Of a stretch of DNA of 36,016 nucleotides, positions 15,274 to 22,911 are shown in pieces. The stretch is from Ktedonobacterales bacterium (GTDB lineage: Bacteria; Chloroflexota; Ktedonobacteria; Ktedonobacterales; Ktedonobacteraceae). The DNA lies in contig DAIDJF010000056.1 in the NCBI GenBank assembly GCA_027451525.1, positions 1-36,016 on the forward strand, read 5' to 3'. The notes beneath the pieces are model-generated. The model worked only from the letters and a program-made list of their open reading frames with translations, was not told the origin of the DNA and made no database searches. The position numbers and the translations under genes are program-made. The first letter of the stretch is position 1. Each line of letters opens with the position of its first letter.

Positions 15274-16632
15274 CTAGGCTTGTAGCTCATTGTTGATTTT
15301 CTGTACCGCCTGATTGAGTGCGGTGGGCACATCGGATTTGCCGAGCATGACCTGTTCTAAGGCGTTGCCGATATCGGTGTGGATAATCGTGTCGTGTGGG
15401 CCGTAGTCGTCAGCATAGCCATATGTCGCGGCATCGAAAAGCACTTTGACGCCTGGATTTTGCGTAAAGTAGGGGTCATTGGCGAGGCTCTTGAGGGTGG
15501 GAAGCGCGAAGCCGGCATGTAACTGGCTGGCCTGCACGTCCTGTCCTGCCATATATTGGATCAACTGCCAGGCGGCTTCGGGATGCTGTGTGTTGGCATA
15601 GGCTCCCCAGGCATTCGTGTAGATGAGGTCAGCGCGTTTGCCCGTCGCGGGGTCAACGGGCACAGGAGCGATGCCATACTGTACGTTAGGATAGGTGCTT
15701 GCCATGTAGGGGATGAGCCAACCGCCTTCCAGGGCCATTGCCGCGCGTTGCTTACCAAAAGCCTCACCGGGCCAGCCCGCGCTGACGTTGGTTGGAATGA
15801 CAGAGGTGCCAGCTTTTTGGAAGCTCACAAAGAAGTTCGTCGCGTTAATACCCGCCTGATTGTTGAAGACAGCCTGCGTGCCATCCTGGTTAAGCACGGA
15901 GCCGCCAGCCGCGAAGAGGAACGCGCCCCAACGCGAGGGGTCAGGGTTGAGCGTAATGCCGTAGACCGAGGTGGCGGCATTGCCGGGCTTGGTCAGAGCT
16001 TTGGCGTCGTTCTGCATATCGGTCCAGGTCCAGCTACTGCTGGGGAGTGCCACGCCTGCTTGCTGGAACATCTGCTTGTTGTAGAACACGCCTAGCGAGT
16101 TCCAATCTTTAGGCAAACCATAGATGTTCCCACTTTTACACGAGAACGGTGAGAGGAGTGACGAGTAATAATTACTTGGGCTGACATTGTTCTTTGCCAT
16201 ATAAGGCGAGAGGTTGAGGAGTTTACCCGCGCTAATATACTCGTTTGCCATTGAGGGCGTGACGTAAAAGACATCGGGCACATTGCCGCTGGCGACGTTG
16301 GCCCGCATCTTTGTCTCGTAATCGCCAGGGATGGGCGACCAGTTGATCGTGATATTGGGGTGTAGCTGGTGGAATTTATCCAGGTTCGACTTGACGAGCG
16401 CGTCCTCGGCGGGTGTTGAGGTGAAACCTGAAACGGTCAGGGTGACGTTGCCGCTTGTAGCGGCGGCTGCTGTTGTGTTGGTATTACTGGGGCAGGTAAT
16501 GTAGCTATTGCCTCCGCTCAAACCTTGTTGTGAAATACCTCCTCCCGCGTTACCTCCACTTGTGCTTGTGCTGCCACATGCAGCCAGTATCAGCATCAAG
16601 ATAAGGGAAAGTGGAATCGTATAGCGTTTCAT
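15274..16632 (-). CDS. Sugar-binding lipoprotein of a CUT1 ABC transporter
   Basis: An extracellular solute-binding protein (family 1, MalE-like) that delivers sugar to the two permeases downstream. The frame is open to 16758, but the ATG at 16632 is preceded by AGGAGGT at a good distance. It begins a textbook lipoprotein signal, MKRYTIPLSLILMLILAAC, with the lipobox LAAC and Cys19. That gives 452 residues, normal for the family. After a Gly/Ser/Asn-rich linker the mature domain shows PNITINWSPIPGDYETKMRA, DVFYVTPSMANEYI and the LPKDWNSLGVFYNKQMF segment, all typical. Sugar specificity cannot be read from the sequence. Confidence 0.92.
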   Translation of the reverse strand: MKRYTIPLSLILMLILAACGSTSTSGGNAGGGISQQGLSGGNSYITCPSNTNTTAAAATSGNVTLTVSGFTSTPAEDALVKSNLDKFHQLHPNITINWSPIPGDYETKMRANVASGNVPDVFYVTPSMANEYISAGKLLNLSPYMAKNNVSPSNYYSSLLSPFSCKSGNIYGLPKDWNSLGVFYNKQMFQQAGVALPSSSWTWTDMQNDAKALTKPGNAATSVYGITLNPDPSRWGAFLFAAGGSVLNQDGTQAVFNNQAGINATNFFVSFQKAGTSVIPTNVSAGWPGEAFGKQRAAMALEGGWLIPYMASTYPNVQYGIAPVPVDPATGKRADLIYTNAWGAYANTQHPEAAWQLIQYMAGQDVQASQLHAGFALPTLKSLANDPYFTQNPGVKVLFDAATYGYADDYGPHDTIIHTDIGNALEQVMLGKSDVPTALNQAVQKINNELQA

Positions 16633-16688
16633 GACAAACCTCCTAAGTCGCTTCTCCGCATTGAAAAGCAAGGCACTTTGTTTGTGTT

Positions 16689-16701
16689 GATGAGACTCAT
16701 C
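16689..16701. promoter_or_regulatory. Short perfect palindrome upstream of the lipoprotein gene
   Basis: gatgag-a-ctcatc is a perfect 6-1-6 palindrome 57 nt upstream of the lipoprotein start. It is a possible operator, since CUT1 operons are commonly controlled by LacI or ROK repressors, but the sequence is not a LacI consensus. Confidence 0.25.
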
Positions 16702-16762
16702 CATAAGGTCATGTTTACAATTTTTTGCAAGGATGGGTGTAAAAAATGGCGTACTCAAACAC

Positions 16763-16775
16763 AGTACAATGTACT
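16763..16775. promoter_or_regulatory. Second short perfect palindrome in the lipoprotein/tyrA intergenic region
   Basis: agtaca-a-tgtact is a perfect 6-1-6 palindrome about 130 nt upstream of the sugar-binding lipoprotein start. It may be an operator or chance. No clear promoter boxes could be assigned to the minus strand here. Confidence 0.25.
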
Positions 16776-16877
16776 ACTGACAGCGTTGTGATAGGACACG
16801 ATACACACACATACTTCCCAATAGCGTTTAATGGTAAAGATGCCTGCTCTTTTAATACGGGCGTGCGTTGCTATTCT

Positions 16878-16908
16878 CATACAAAAATTGCTAAAACATT
16901 TTTGTATG
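16878..16908. promoter_or_regulatory. AT-rich inverted repeat between divergent genes
   Basis: catacaaaaa (16878-16887) and tttttgtatg (16899-16908) are exact reverse complements with an 11-nt spacer. It lies in the 483-nt gap between the lipoprotein and tyrA, about 70 nt upstream of the tyrA -35 box. The centre-to-centre distance of about two helical turns suits a dimeric regulator. The rest of this gap shows no gene. Confidence 0.35.
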
Positions 16909-16976
16909 TATTGTGATGATAATACTTGTTAATCTCATCTATTTGTTACGTAGCCTGTAATCAAGAATATGTGTGC

Positions 16977-17006
16977 TTGAAGGTAGACTAGGGAAAGGAT
17001 TATAAT
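16977..17006 (+). promoter_or_regulatory. Sigma70-type promoter for tyrA
   Basis: TTGAAG (16977-16982), an 18-nt spacer and a perfect TATAAT (17001-17006). Transcription would start near 17013, leaving a leader of about 100 nt before the tyrA ATG. Confidence 0.6.
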
Positions 17007-17115
17007 GCCCCTGGGGATAGGTGTGGTGCGACACGGTCTGTAAAACAATGTGTTGCCTGTTCATGTCGTATAGCCATGCCCTATACAAAACAAAAGAACC
17101 CTGAAGAGGAGCGGT

Positions 17116-17988
17116 ATGATGTTTCAACGTGTTGCAATTATTGGGCTAGGTCTGATTGGTGGCTCGATTGGGCTGGCGTTACATAAAGTAAAGATAGCAC
17201 AAGAGGTTGTAGGCTATGATCTTGGCAGTGGTGTGACTGAACGCGCGTGCAGGGTCGGGGCAATTGACGCGACCTATGAGGCCCTGACAGATGTTGTGCG
17301 TGGGGCGGAACTGGTTGTGTTAGCGACGCCTGTTGGCTCGATGCGTGCTATTTTACAAGGGATTGCCCCTGCAGTGATGCCGGGCACGATTGTGACCGAT
17401 GTTGCCAGTACAAAGGAGCAGGTCATCCAGTGGGCCGAGGAGTTGTTGCCCACGTCGGTCACCTTCGTGGGGGGTCATCCAATGGCGGGTAAAGAACTGA
17501 GCGGCGTAGAAGCCGCTGACGCTGAGCTTTTTCAGGGGCATATTTACTGTATCACGCCAACAGAGCATACGCGACCGACAGCGACAAGCAAAGTTGCCGC
17601 GCTGGTAGAATCAATGGGGGCGCGTGTGCGTTTTTTATCGCCTGTAGAGCATGATCGGCAGGTTGCTGGTGTCAGCCATCTACCATTTCTTGCCTCGATT
17701 GCGTTAGTCAATACCGTGGTAGAGTCGCCATCCTGGGGTGAAGCAGCCCTCTTAGCAGCGAATGGTTTTCGTGATATGTCGCGTCTGGCGGCCGGTAGTC
17801 CAGCAATGTATCGTGATATCTGCTTGACGAACAGTGAGGCTATCGTCGGCTGGTTAGATGACTATATTGCAACGTTGCAATCTTTACGTGAACATGTTGC
17901 GGAACGGGATCGCGATTTGAACGAGCTTTTTGTGGATGCGCAACAAGCTCGTTTGCGCTGGCAGGCTACACACGAACGAATGAAATAA
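17116..17988 (+). CDS. tyrA: Prephenate (or arogenate) dehydrogenase
   Basis: TyrA oxidatively decarboxylates prephenate or arogenate in tyrosine synthesis. This 290-residue monofunctional form has the N-terminal nucleotide-binding motif GLGLIGGS (10-17), TDVASTKE (94-101), the catalytic GGHPMAGKE with His121, and SHLP at 187-190. The all-helical dimerisation half follows. No chorismate mutase or ACT domain is attached. GAGGAG lies 5 nt before ATG 17116. It is followed 38 nt later by the folate pair, with no other aromatic-acid gene nearby. Whether it uses prephenate or arogenate, NAD or NADP, cannot be settled by eye. Confidence 0.92.
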   Translation: MMFQRVAIIGLGLIGGSIGLALHKVKIAQEVVGYDLGSGVTERACRVGAIDATYEALTDVVRGAELVVLATPVGSMRAILQGIAPAVMPGTIVTDVASTKEQVIQWAEELLPTSVTFVGGHPMAGKELSGVEAADAELFQGHIYCITPTEHTRPTATSKVAALVESMGARVRFLSPVEHDRQVAGVSHLPFLASIALVNTVVESPSWGEAALLAANGFRDMSRLAAGSPAMYRDICLTNSEAIVGWLDDYIATLQSLREHVAERDRDLNELFVDAQQARLRWQATHERMK

Positions 17989-18026
17989 TATGGACGGGAA
18001 AGCGTCTGACTATAGAAAGAGTCATT

Positions 18027-18650
18027 ATGTATCTGGAAACCCCTTTACAACATTACCTGGATGATCTGGCCTCGGCCCAACCGACGCCTGGGGGTGGATC
18101 TGCGGCGGCGGTAAGTGGCGCGATGGCGGCGAGTCTGGTAAGCATGGTTGCGCGCCTCACGTTGGGCAAGGCGGATTATGCAGCGGTGCAGGACGAGATT
18201 GAGCGGATTTTACAGCAGACGGAACAGCTACGCGCGCGTTTCATGCAGCTTATGCAGTCCGATATTGATGCTTATGGACGGCTCTCTGCGTGTTTCAAGC
18301 TGCCACGTGGCACAGATGAGGAGAAGAGTGCGCGGACAGCGGCTATTCAGGCCCAACTGGTCGAGGCGGCTCAAGTTCCTTTAGAAATGGTTGAAGCTGC
18401 GCGGAGCGTAACCCAATTATGTCTGCGCGTTGCTGAAATCGGCAACAAAAACGTGCTGAGCGATATTGCCACAGCGACAATGCTGGCGGTCGGCACGGGT
18501 AACGGCGCAGCCTGGATGGTGTTGACCAATCTGCGTCTGCTGAAAGACCGTGAGCGGGTAGAACTCTTGACCGAGCGTTTGCACACCGCGTTAGATAACA
18601 TCACTGTGCTGAGCCAGCAGGTTGTGATGAAAGTAGGAGAGCGACAGTGA
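18027..18650 (+). CDS. fchA: Methenyltetrahydrofolate cyclohydrolase / cyclodeaminase-family protein
   Basis: A 207-residue helical protein of the formiminotransferase-cyclodeaminase C-domain/FchA family. It carries the family loop PTPGGGSAAA (20-29) and the later IGNKNVLSDIATA segment that lines the folate pocket. Family members act as formimino-THF cyclodeaminase or methenyl-THF cyclohydrolase. No histidine-degradation gene or formiminotransferase domain is present, and the last four bases (GTGA, 18647-18650) also start folD. A cyclohydrolase role in one-carbon folate metabolism is therefore the likelier one. It matters here because the neighbouring FolD lacks its cyclohydrolase lysine. Confidence 0.88.
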   Translation: MYLETPLQHYLDDLASAQPTPGGGSAAAVSGAMAASLVSMVARLTLGKADYAAVQDEIERILQQTEQLRARFMQLMQSDIDAYGRLSACFKLPRGTDEEKSARTAAIQAQLVEAAQVPLEMVEAARSVTQLCLRVAEIGNKNVLSDIATATMLAVGTGNGAAWMVLTNLRLLKDRERVELLTERLHTALDNITVLSQQVVMKVGERQ

Positions 18651-19528
18651 CGGCAACCCTTATCAATGGTCGCGCAATGGGTAACGAGATCAGGGCCGAG
18701 TTGCGTGAAGAGATAAAACGTTATACGCAGGAACGCGGGCAGGCTCCTGGACTGGTGATTGTGCGCGTGGGAGGAGATGCAGCGTCAGGAGTATACAGCA
18801 AGGCGATTTTGCGCATCGCCGAGGATATTGGCGTAACTGCCCGTTTGGAGCAGTTACCCGCTTTGACCTCCTCCGATGAGTTGCGCTCGCTGCTCCTGCA
18901 TCTCAACGCCGATGCCGCGACACAGGGCATTATTGTGCAGATGCCGCTCCCGGGTCATCTCTCGCAGAAGATGGTGGCGGACACTATCGCACCTGAGAAA
19001 GATATTGATGGCATCAGTCCTCAGAGCGCGGGCAATCTCTTTCTGGGCGTGCCAAGCTTCCTGCCTTCGACTGCTGCAGCGGTCGTCGAGATCTTAGAAC
19101 GGATGCATGTTCCCCTGAACGGCAAGCGCGTGGTTATTATCGGACGCAGCAACGTGGTAGGCAAGCCGCTCTCGCTGATGTTGCTTCAGAAGCACGCAAC
19201 CGTGACCATCTGCCACTCACACACGAAAAACCTGTCAGAGCTGGCACGGCAAGCAGATGTTCTGGTCGCCGCTGTTGGGCGTGCGCGTATGGTAACGGCG
19301 GAGATGGTTCGACCAGGAGCGACGGTAATCGATGTTGGCATTAATGCGTTGCCGGAGGGCGGTATCACCGGCGATGTCGATATGGACTCGGTAAGCACCG
19401 TTGCTGGCCTGCTGACACCCACTCCTGGCGGCGTCGGTCCACTCACGAACGTCATGCTGCTCAAACAGTGCGTGCAAGCTGCCTGGCTGCAAGCTGGCAA
19501 AGAAATGCACAGTCCTGTAGAGGCGTGA
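18647..19528 (+). CDS. folD: FolD methylenetetrahydrofolate dehydrogenase with altered cyclohydrolase site
   Basis: A 293-residue FolD. Residue numbers coincide with E. coli FolD: Tyr50, Gln98 (IIVQMPLP), Asp121 (KDIDGISP), the Rossmann GRSNVVGKP and the C-terminal PTPGGVGPLT loop are all present. Position 54, where the bifunctional enzyme has the essential cyclohydrolase lysine, is isoleucine (VYSKAILR); the only lysine nearby is K52, two residues early. In the human enzyme, changing this lysine removes cyclohydrolase but not dehydrogenase activity. This protein is therefore probably a dehydrogenase alone, with FchA upstream doing the hydrolysis. It starts at GTG 18647 inside the fchA stop. 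The last sense codons and stop lie within a repeat element. Confidence 0.93.
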   Translation: MTATLINGRAMGNEIRAELREEIKRYTQERGQAPGLVIVRVGGDAASGVYSKAILRIAEDIGVTARLEQLPALTSSDELRSLLLHLNADAATQGIIVQMPLPGHLSQKMVADTIAPEKDIDGISPQSAGNLFLGVPSFLPSTAAAVVEILERMHVPLNGKRVVIIGRSNVVGKPLSLMLLQKHATVTICHSHTKNLSELARQADVLVAAVGRARMVTAEMVRPGATVIDVGINALPEGGITGDVDMDSVSTVAGLLTPTPGGVGPLTNVMLLKQCVQAAWLQAGKEMHSPVEA

Positions 19529-19682
19529 TGATGGTGGTGAAAAAATCATCAGGTGGTGTAGGGGCGTGATTTATCACGCCCTGCTCGCGCATCGATCGGC
19601 CTGGGGAGCCGTGTGACGGGCCATACGAACGGGGGACAAAGGCGTGATGGGGGACGAGGGCGTGATGGAATCACGCCCCTAC
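19517..19682 (-). mobile_element. MITE-like element, copy B (inverted relative to copy A)
   Basis: The ends gtagaggcgtgat (19517) and atcacgcccctac (ending 19682) match as inverted repeats at 12 of 13 positions. The interior aligns with the reverse complement of 14697-14848, with an extra block of about 18 bases near 19637-19654. Its left end provides the codons GTA GAG GCG and the TGA that finish folD. No coding capacity is visible. Confidence 0.7.
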
Positions 19683-19855
19683 GCATCATAATGCTGGATG
19701 CGGATTCATTTTTTCAATGCCATTATCGCGCCTTGCCCCCAGGCACAAAAAGGGGCGCGATGACATTTGACAGCGAGGTAGGCTGTGCCTGTGGTTGCGC
19801 CGGATATATCAGCTGGCAATCAAATAGGTAATCAGGATGAGCAAGAGGAGCGAAA
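19683..19855. repeat. Non-coding gap with dispersed repeat and hairpin
   Basis: No gene is visible. Bases 19742-19773 copy the repeat at 15166-15197. atcgcgcc (19725-19732) and ggcgcgat (19754-19761) form an 8-bp stem around that repeat's start. The hairpin lies between the convergent ends of folD and the CtpE-like ATPase gene, so it could end transcription from either side. Confidence 0.5.
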
Positions 19856-22321
19856 TCAAACCCCTGCTCCTTGAAACATACGCTCGAACAGGTGAAAGTG
19901 CCAGATCAGCCATAGGAGCGCAGACCAGAGAAGTACTGCACCAGTAATAATCAAATAGGCTGTTGCATTCAATGCTTGCAAATTGAACAAGGCGCGCAGT
20001 GGTGGCGTGGCAAGAATGATGAGCAGGCAGATAAAGAGGCCTGACACAAGCAGGGAGGGCCACCAGTTGCTATACTTTCCTTGCTGTCCTGGGCGGGCAC
20101 GAGTTAGTGGTTCGACAAAGAGCAGCAAGACCAGACCACAACTGACTAAAAAGATTGTAAGGGCAGTTTGCGCTAACGGTAATGCTCCCTCACGATAGGG
20201 ATTACCGGGTGGCGGTAGTTTGAGTGAGGCTGGGATGAGTACTGCGAGATAGACGCCAATGGCGACCAGACAAATTGTTATGGCAACAGGAAGCACGAAG
20301 CGTGCTAGCGTGCGTAGCAAGCTTTCACTTGTTGCCCGACCGGGCCTTGCCCAGTAGGCTAGAGCCAGCGCGGGTATGCCGACTGTAAGCAGTGTCAGCA
20401 GCGATGTCTGGCGTGGTTGGAAAGGAAAACTACCGATAAAAGCAATTGAGATCAGCAACAGTGTCATAGAAGCGACACGCGCAAGGAAAAGTTTTAAGAT
20501 ATCTTGCATGCCATTGCGGATACGTTGGCCTTCCTGAACTGCGAGAGGAAGCGCGGCAAATGAATCTTGTAGCAAGATGAGATCGGCAACTCCGCGTGTC
20601 GCCTGGCTGCCACTTTGCATAGCAATGCCTAGGTTTGCCTGTTTCAGCGAGAGGACATCGTTTACGCCATCGCCAATCATTGCCACATAATACTGGTGGT
20701 TGCGCAATGCCTGGATGATCCGTTCCTTTTGCCCTGGTGTAATGCGCCCAAAGATCGTCGTTTCTTCGACGAGTTGTGCGAATTGTGTGTCGTCAAGCGC
20801 GTCAATTTCGCTTCCTGTAACTGTCTTACTCTGTGTCTCCAGACCTACTTGTGTCGCTAACGCGGCGACTGTTCGCGGATGGTCGCCAGAGATAATTTTG
20901 ACCTGGACACCCAGGGCGATAAATTGTTTTAGCGTTTCACTTGCTTCGGGACGCAATGTATCGCGCAGACTGATCGTGCCAACTGGCAGCAAGCCTTGGG
21001 GCAGGCGTGCCTCGTCCGCTTGTTGCTGAAATTGCACGGGTTCAGGATAGTACGCAAACAGCAGTACACGCAGTCCTCGTCCAGTCTCCACCGCGAGTTC
21101 ATTGCCCAGTTCACTGCCAGATGCTAGAAATGGACGTAACACGTCTGGTGCCCCCAGAACATAGACCCCACGCATGGTCGGACTATCGATAACCAACGCG
21201 CTCCATTTACGCGCAGATGAAAAGGGAATTTCTTGATAGACATTCAGGTCATGTATGGGCGTCTCATGACATGCTATGCTGATTGCTTCGCTGGTCGCAT
21301 TATGGCTAGATGTATGCGCAATATAGCTGCCAAGTTGGGTGCTTAGCTCTATTTTGTCGACTCCATAGGAATACAGTGAAGCCACTTCAAGTTTGTTGGT
21401 TGTGAGTGTGCCTGTTTTATCCAGGCAGAGAATATCTACATGGCTGAGCGATTCGATGGCATTGAATTTTTGCACCAACGCACCCTTGCCAGCGATGCGC
21501 ACTGCCCCCAATGCATAGGCCATGCTAATGCAGAGAAACAATCCGTTTGGTACAATACCGATGATTACCATTGCCATGCGCACTGTTTCCACGATTGGAA
21601 TAAAACTGACGATGGACGCTGCAAAGAGCAGTAATTCCAGAAACAGAGCTATAAAGAGCAATATGCGAATGACCAGATTGATCTCATTTTGTAAGGGCGT
21701 GTACATCTCGCGATAGACTCGCGCTTTAGCCGTAAGGTTTCCTGCTATGCTGTGGATGCCTACTTTTTCCGCGCGGTAGAAGGCACTCCCGATGACGCAA
21801 AATGTTCCAGAATACAGCATATCCCCTTCGTGTTTTGTGATTAGATTTGATTCACCTGTCAGTAGCGATTCATCGACTTCCAGACGCCCAGTGCCGACTA
21901 CTGGCCCATCAACAACGATCTGATCACCAGGATGAATAACGAGCAGATCACCGACAACTAATTTCTCTGGCTCAAGCTGCTGTTCTGCGCCATCGCGCAC
22001 GACGGTCGCTTTAGGTCGAGTTACCAGCGCAATATGGTCAAGGGCCTGTTTGGCACGTATCTCTTGGAACAGGCTAATCACCATGTTAAATGAGATCACG
22101 CCGACAGATATCAATGCGTCGAGGTATTGTCCCAGGAGAACCAGGGCCAGCGCAATCGAGAAGAGTATGACGTTAATCACATTGAACACGTTTTCGCGGA
22201 ATATACGCAGGTAGGAGCGACCAGTGATCGGAGGGGGCACACAGCCAAGCCCACGCGCACGGCGTTCCTCTACTTCCTGTGTGCTGAGGCCGCGCATAAC
22301 ATGCTCTTGCTGACTTTGCAT
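19856..22321 (-). CDS. P-type cation ATPase, CtpE-like
   Basis: An 821-residue P-type ATPase with about ten membrane segments. Numbered from ATG 22321: actuator-domain TGES 155-158, phosphorylated Asp301 in DKTGTLT, and a hinge-type MIGDGVNDVLSLKQANLGIAM. Gene length, the absence of N-terminal metal-binding domains and the sequence after the hinge fit the CtpE group, for which calcium uptake has been reported in mycobacteria. The fourth membrane helix reads GIVPNGLFL where P2-type pumps have PEGL, so the ion-coordinating glutamate is replaced by asparagine. The frame is open to TTG 22357 but without a ribosome site; ATG 22321 has AAGGA about 10 nt upstream. A hairpin separates it from the rubrerythrin gene. 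Confidence 0.85.
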   Translation of the reverse strand: MQSQQEHVMRGLSTQEVEERRARGLGCVPPPITGRSYLRIFRENVFNVINVILFSIALALVLLGQYLDALISVGVISFNMVISLFQEIRAKQALDHIALVTRPKATVVRDGAEQQLEPEKLVVGDLLVIHPGDQIVVDGPVVGTGRLEVDESLLTGESNLITKHEGDMLYSGTFCVIGSAFYRAEKVGIHSIAGNLTAKARVYREMYTPLQNEINLVIRILLFIALFLELLLFAASIVSFIPIVETVRMAMVIIGIVPNGLFLCISMAYALGAVRIAGKGALVQKFNAIESLSHVDILCLDKTGTLTTNKLEVASLYSYGVDKIELSTQLGSYIAHTSSHNATSEAISIACHETPIHDLNVYQEIPFSSARKWSALVIDSPTMRGVYVLGAPDVLRPFLASGSELGNELAVETGRGLRVLLFAYYPEPVQFQQQADEARLPQGLLPVGTISLRDTLRPEASETLKQFIALGVQVKIISGDHPRTVAALATQVGLETQSKTVTGSEIDALDDTQFAQLVEETTIFGRITPGQKERIIQALRNHQYYVAMIGDGVNDVLSLKQANLGIAMQSGSQATRGVADLILLQDSFAALPLAVQEGQRIRNGMQDILKLFLARVASMTLLLISIAFIGSFPFQPRQTSLLTLLTVGIPALALAYWARPGRATSESLLRTLARFVLPVAITICLVAIGVYLAVLIPASLKLPPPGNPYREGALPLAQTALTIFLVSCGLVLLLFVEPLTRARPGQQGKYSNWWPSLLVSGLFICLLIILATPPLRALFNLQALNATAYLIITGAVLLWSALLWLIWHFHLFERMFQGAGV

Positions 22322-22360
22322 CTGTCTCTCGTCCTTCGCTCTCTGCCTTGTGGTCAAAAT

Positions 22361-22399
22361 TTGCGTTCATCTGCGTACATTATGCGCAGATGAACGCAA
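22361..22399 (-). terminator. Terminator-like hairpin after the rubrerythrin gene
   Basis: 15-bp perfect arms ttgcgttcatctgcg (22361-22375) and cgcagatgaacgcaa (22385-22399) with a 9-nt loop. On the minus strand it begins 7 nt after the rubrerythrin stop and is followed by aattttg, a weak U-rich tail. It lies just upstream of the CtpE-like ATPase start and could attenuate read-through into it. Confidence 0.6.
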
Positions 22400-22405
22400 C
22401 CCGAC

Positions 22406-22786
22406 TTACGCTTTGAACGCTTGAAAGGCCTCTTTGAACATGCTTCGATGATGTCTTTCGCGTTCCAGGGCCAGGCGGAAGCTGGCTGCCGCGTCAGTGC
22501 GTTGCTCCGCCTCAGCTTCACGAATGAAGCGGGGATACATCTCTTCAATTTCGTCATCCTCGCCATTGGCAGCCTCGTCCAGGTGTTTTAGTGTTGAGGC
22601 AATCTCGCCGGCGGCCCGCAGATGGCTGATGCCATGAATAGTTTCGGCTCCTGCCGCTTCCAGGAACAGTTGCGCAACTTCGGGATGACCTTCCTGCATT
22701 GCCTGCATTGCGAATGCAGTGTATTTTAGGCGTGCGCGCGCTTCGCCGGTGATGGCTTCTTGTAGATTGGTTTCAGTTTTGTTCAT
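22406..22786 (-). CDS. Rubrerythrin-like ferritin-fold diiron protein without rubredoxin domain
   Basis: A 126-residue four-helix-bundle protein. Diiron ligands are visible: Glu15 in GEARARLKY, Glu48/His51 in AETIHGISH, the EAEAEQ motif near 90-95, and Glu110/His113 in ERERHHRSMF. The pattern matches the N-terminal domain of rubrerythrin, but the C-terminal rubredoxin (CxxC pair) is missing, as in erythrin-type proteins. The usual role is peroxide reduction or iron handling in the cytosol. AAGGAG is 6 nt before the ATG. It lies between two P-type ATPase genes on the same strand, which suggests a metal or oxidative-stress group. Confidence 0.88.
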   Translation of the reverse strand: MNKTETNLQEAITGEARARLKYTAFAMQAMQEGHPEVAQLFLEAAGAETIHGISHLRAAGEIASTLKHLDEAANGEDDEIEEMYPRFIREAEAEQRTDAAASFRLALERERHHRSMFKEAFQAFKA

Positions 22787-22911
22787 AATTGTCTCCTTTT
22801 TTATGCCCTGAGCGAAGCTAGACGCCTTTTTTTGCGCCCTGACTGGTACAGTAGACGCGCTAGCGTCGTTGGGCGCGATGACAACACCTTTTTTGGGTAT
22901 GACATACTCTA

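Noticed and set aside
16633..16758. N-terminal extension of the sugar-binding lipoprotein up to 16758
   Set aside because: It would bury the lipoprotein signal peptide 42 residues inside the protein; the ATG at 16632 has a strong ribosome site.
16939..17127. Minus-strand frame of 62 codons overlapping the tyrA start
   Set aside because: It overlaps a good tyrA promoter and ribosome site and shows no family features.
22322..22357. TTG 22357 as the start of the CtpE-like ATPase
   Set aside because: No ribosome site precedes it, and it begins within 4 nt of the terminator-like hairpin; ATG 22321 is better placed.
22834..22876. Intrinsic terminator after the P1B ATPase gene (nested palindromes gcgccc/gggcgc and gacgc/gcgtc)
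   Set aside because: On the minus strand, the direction of transcription, the hairpin is followed by A residues and not by U residues. It may be structured but is not a standard terminator.
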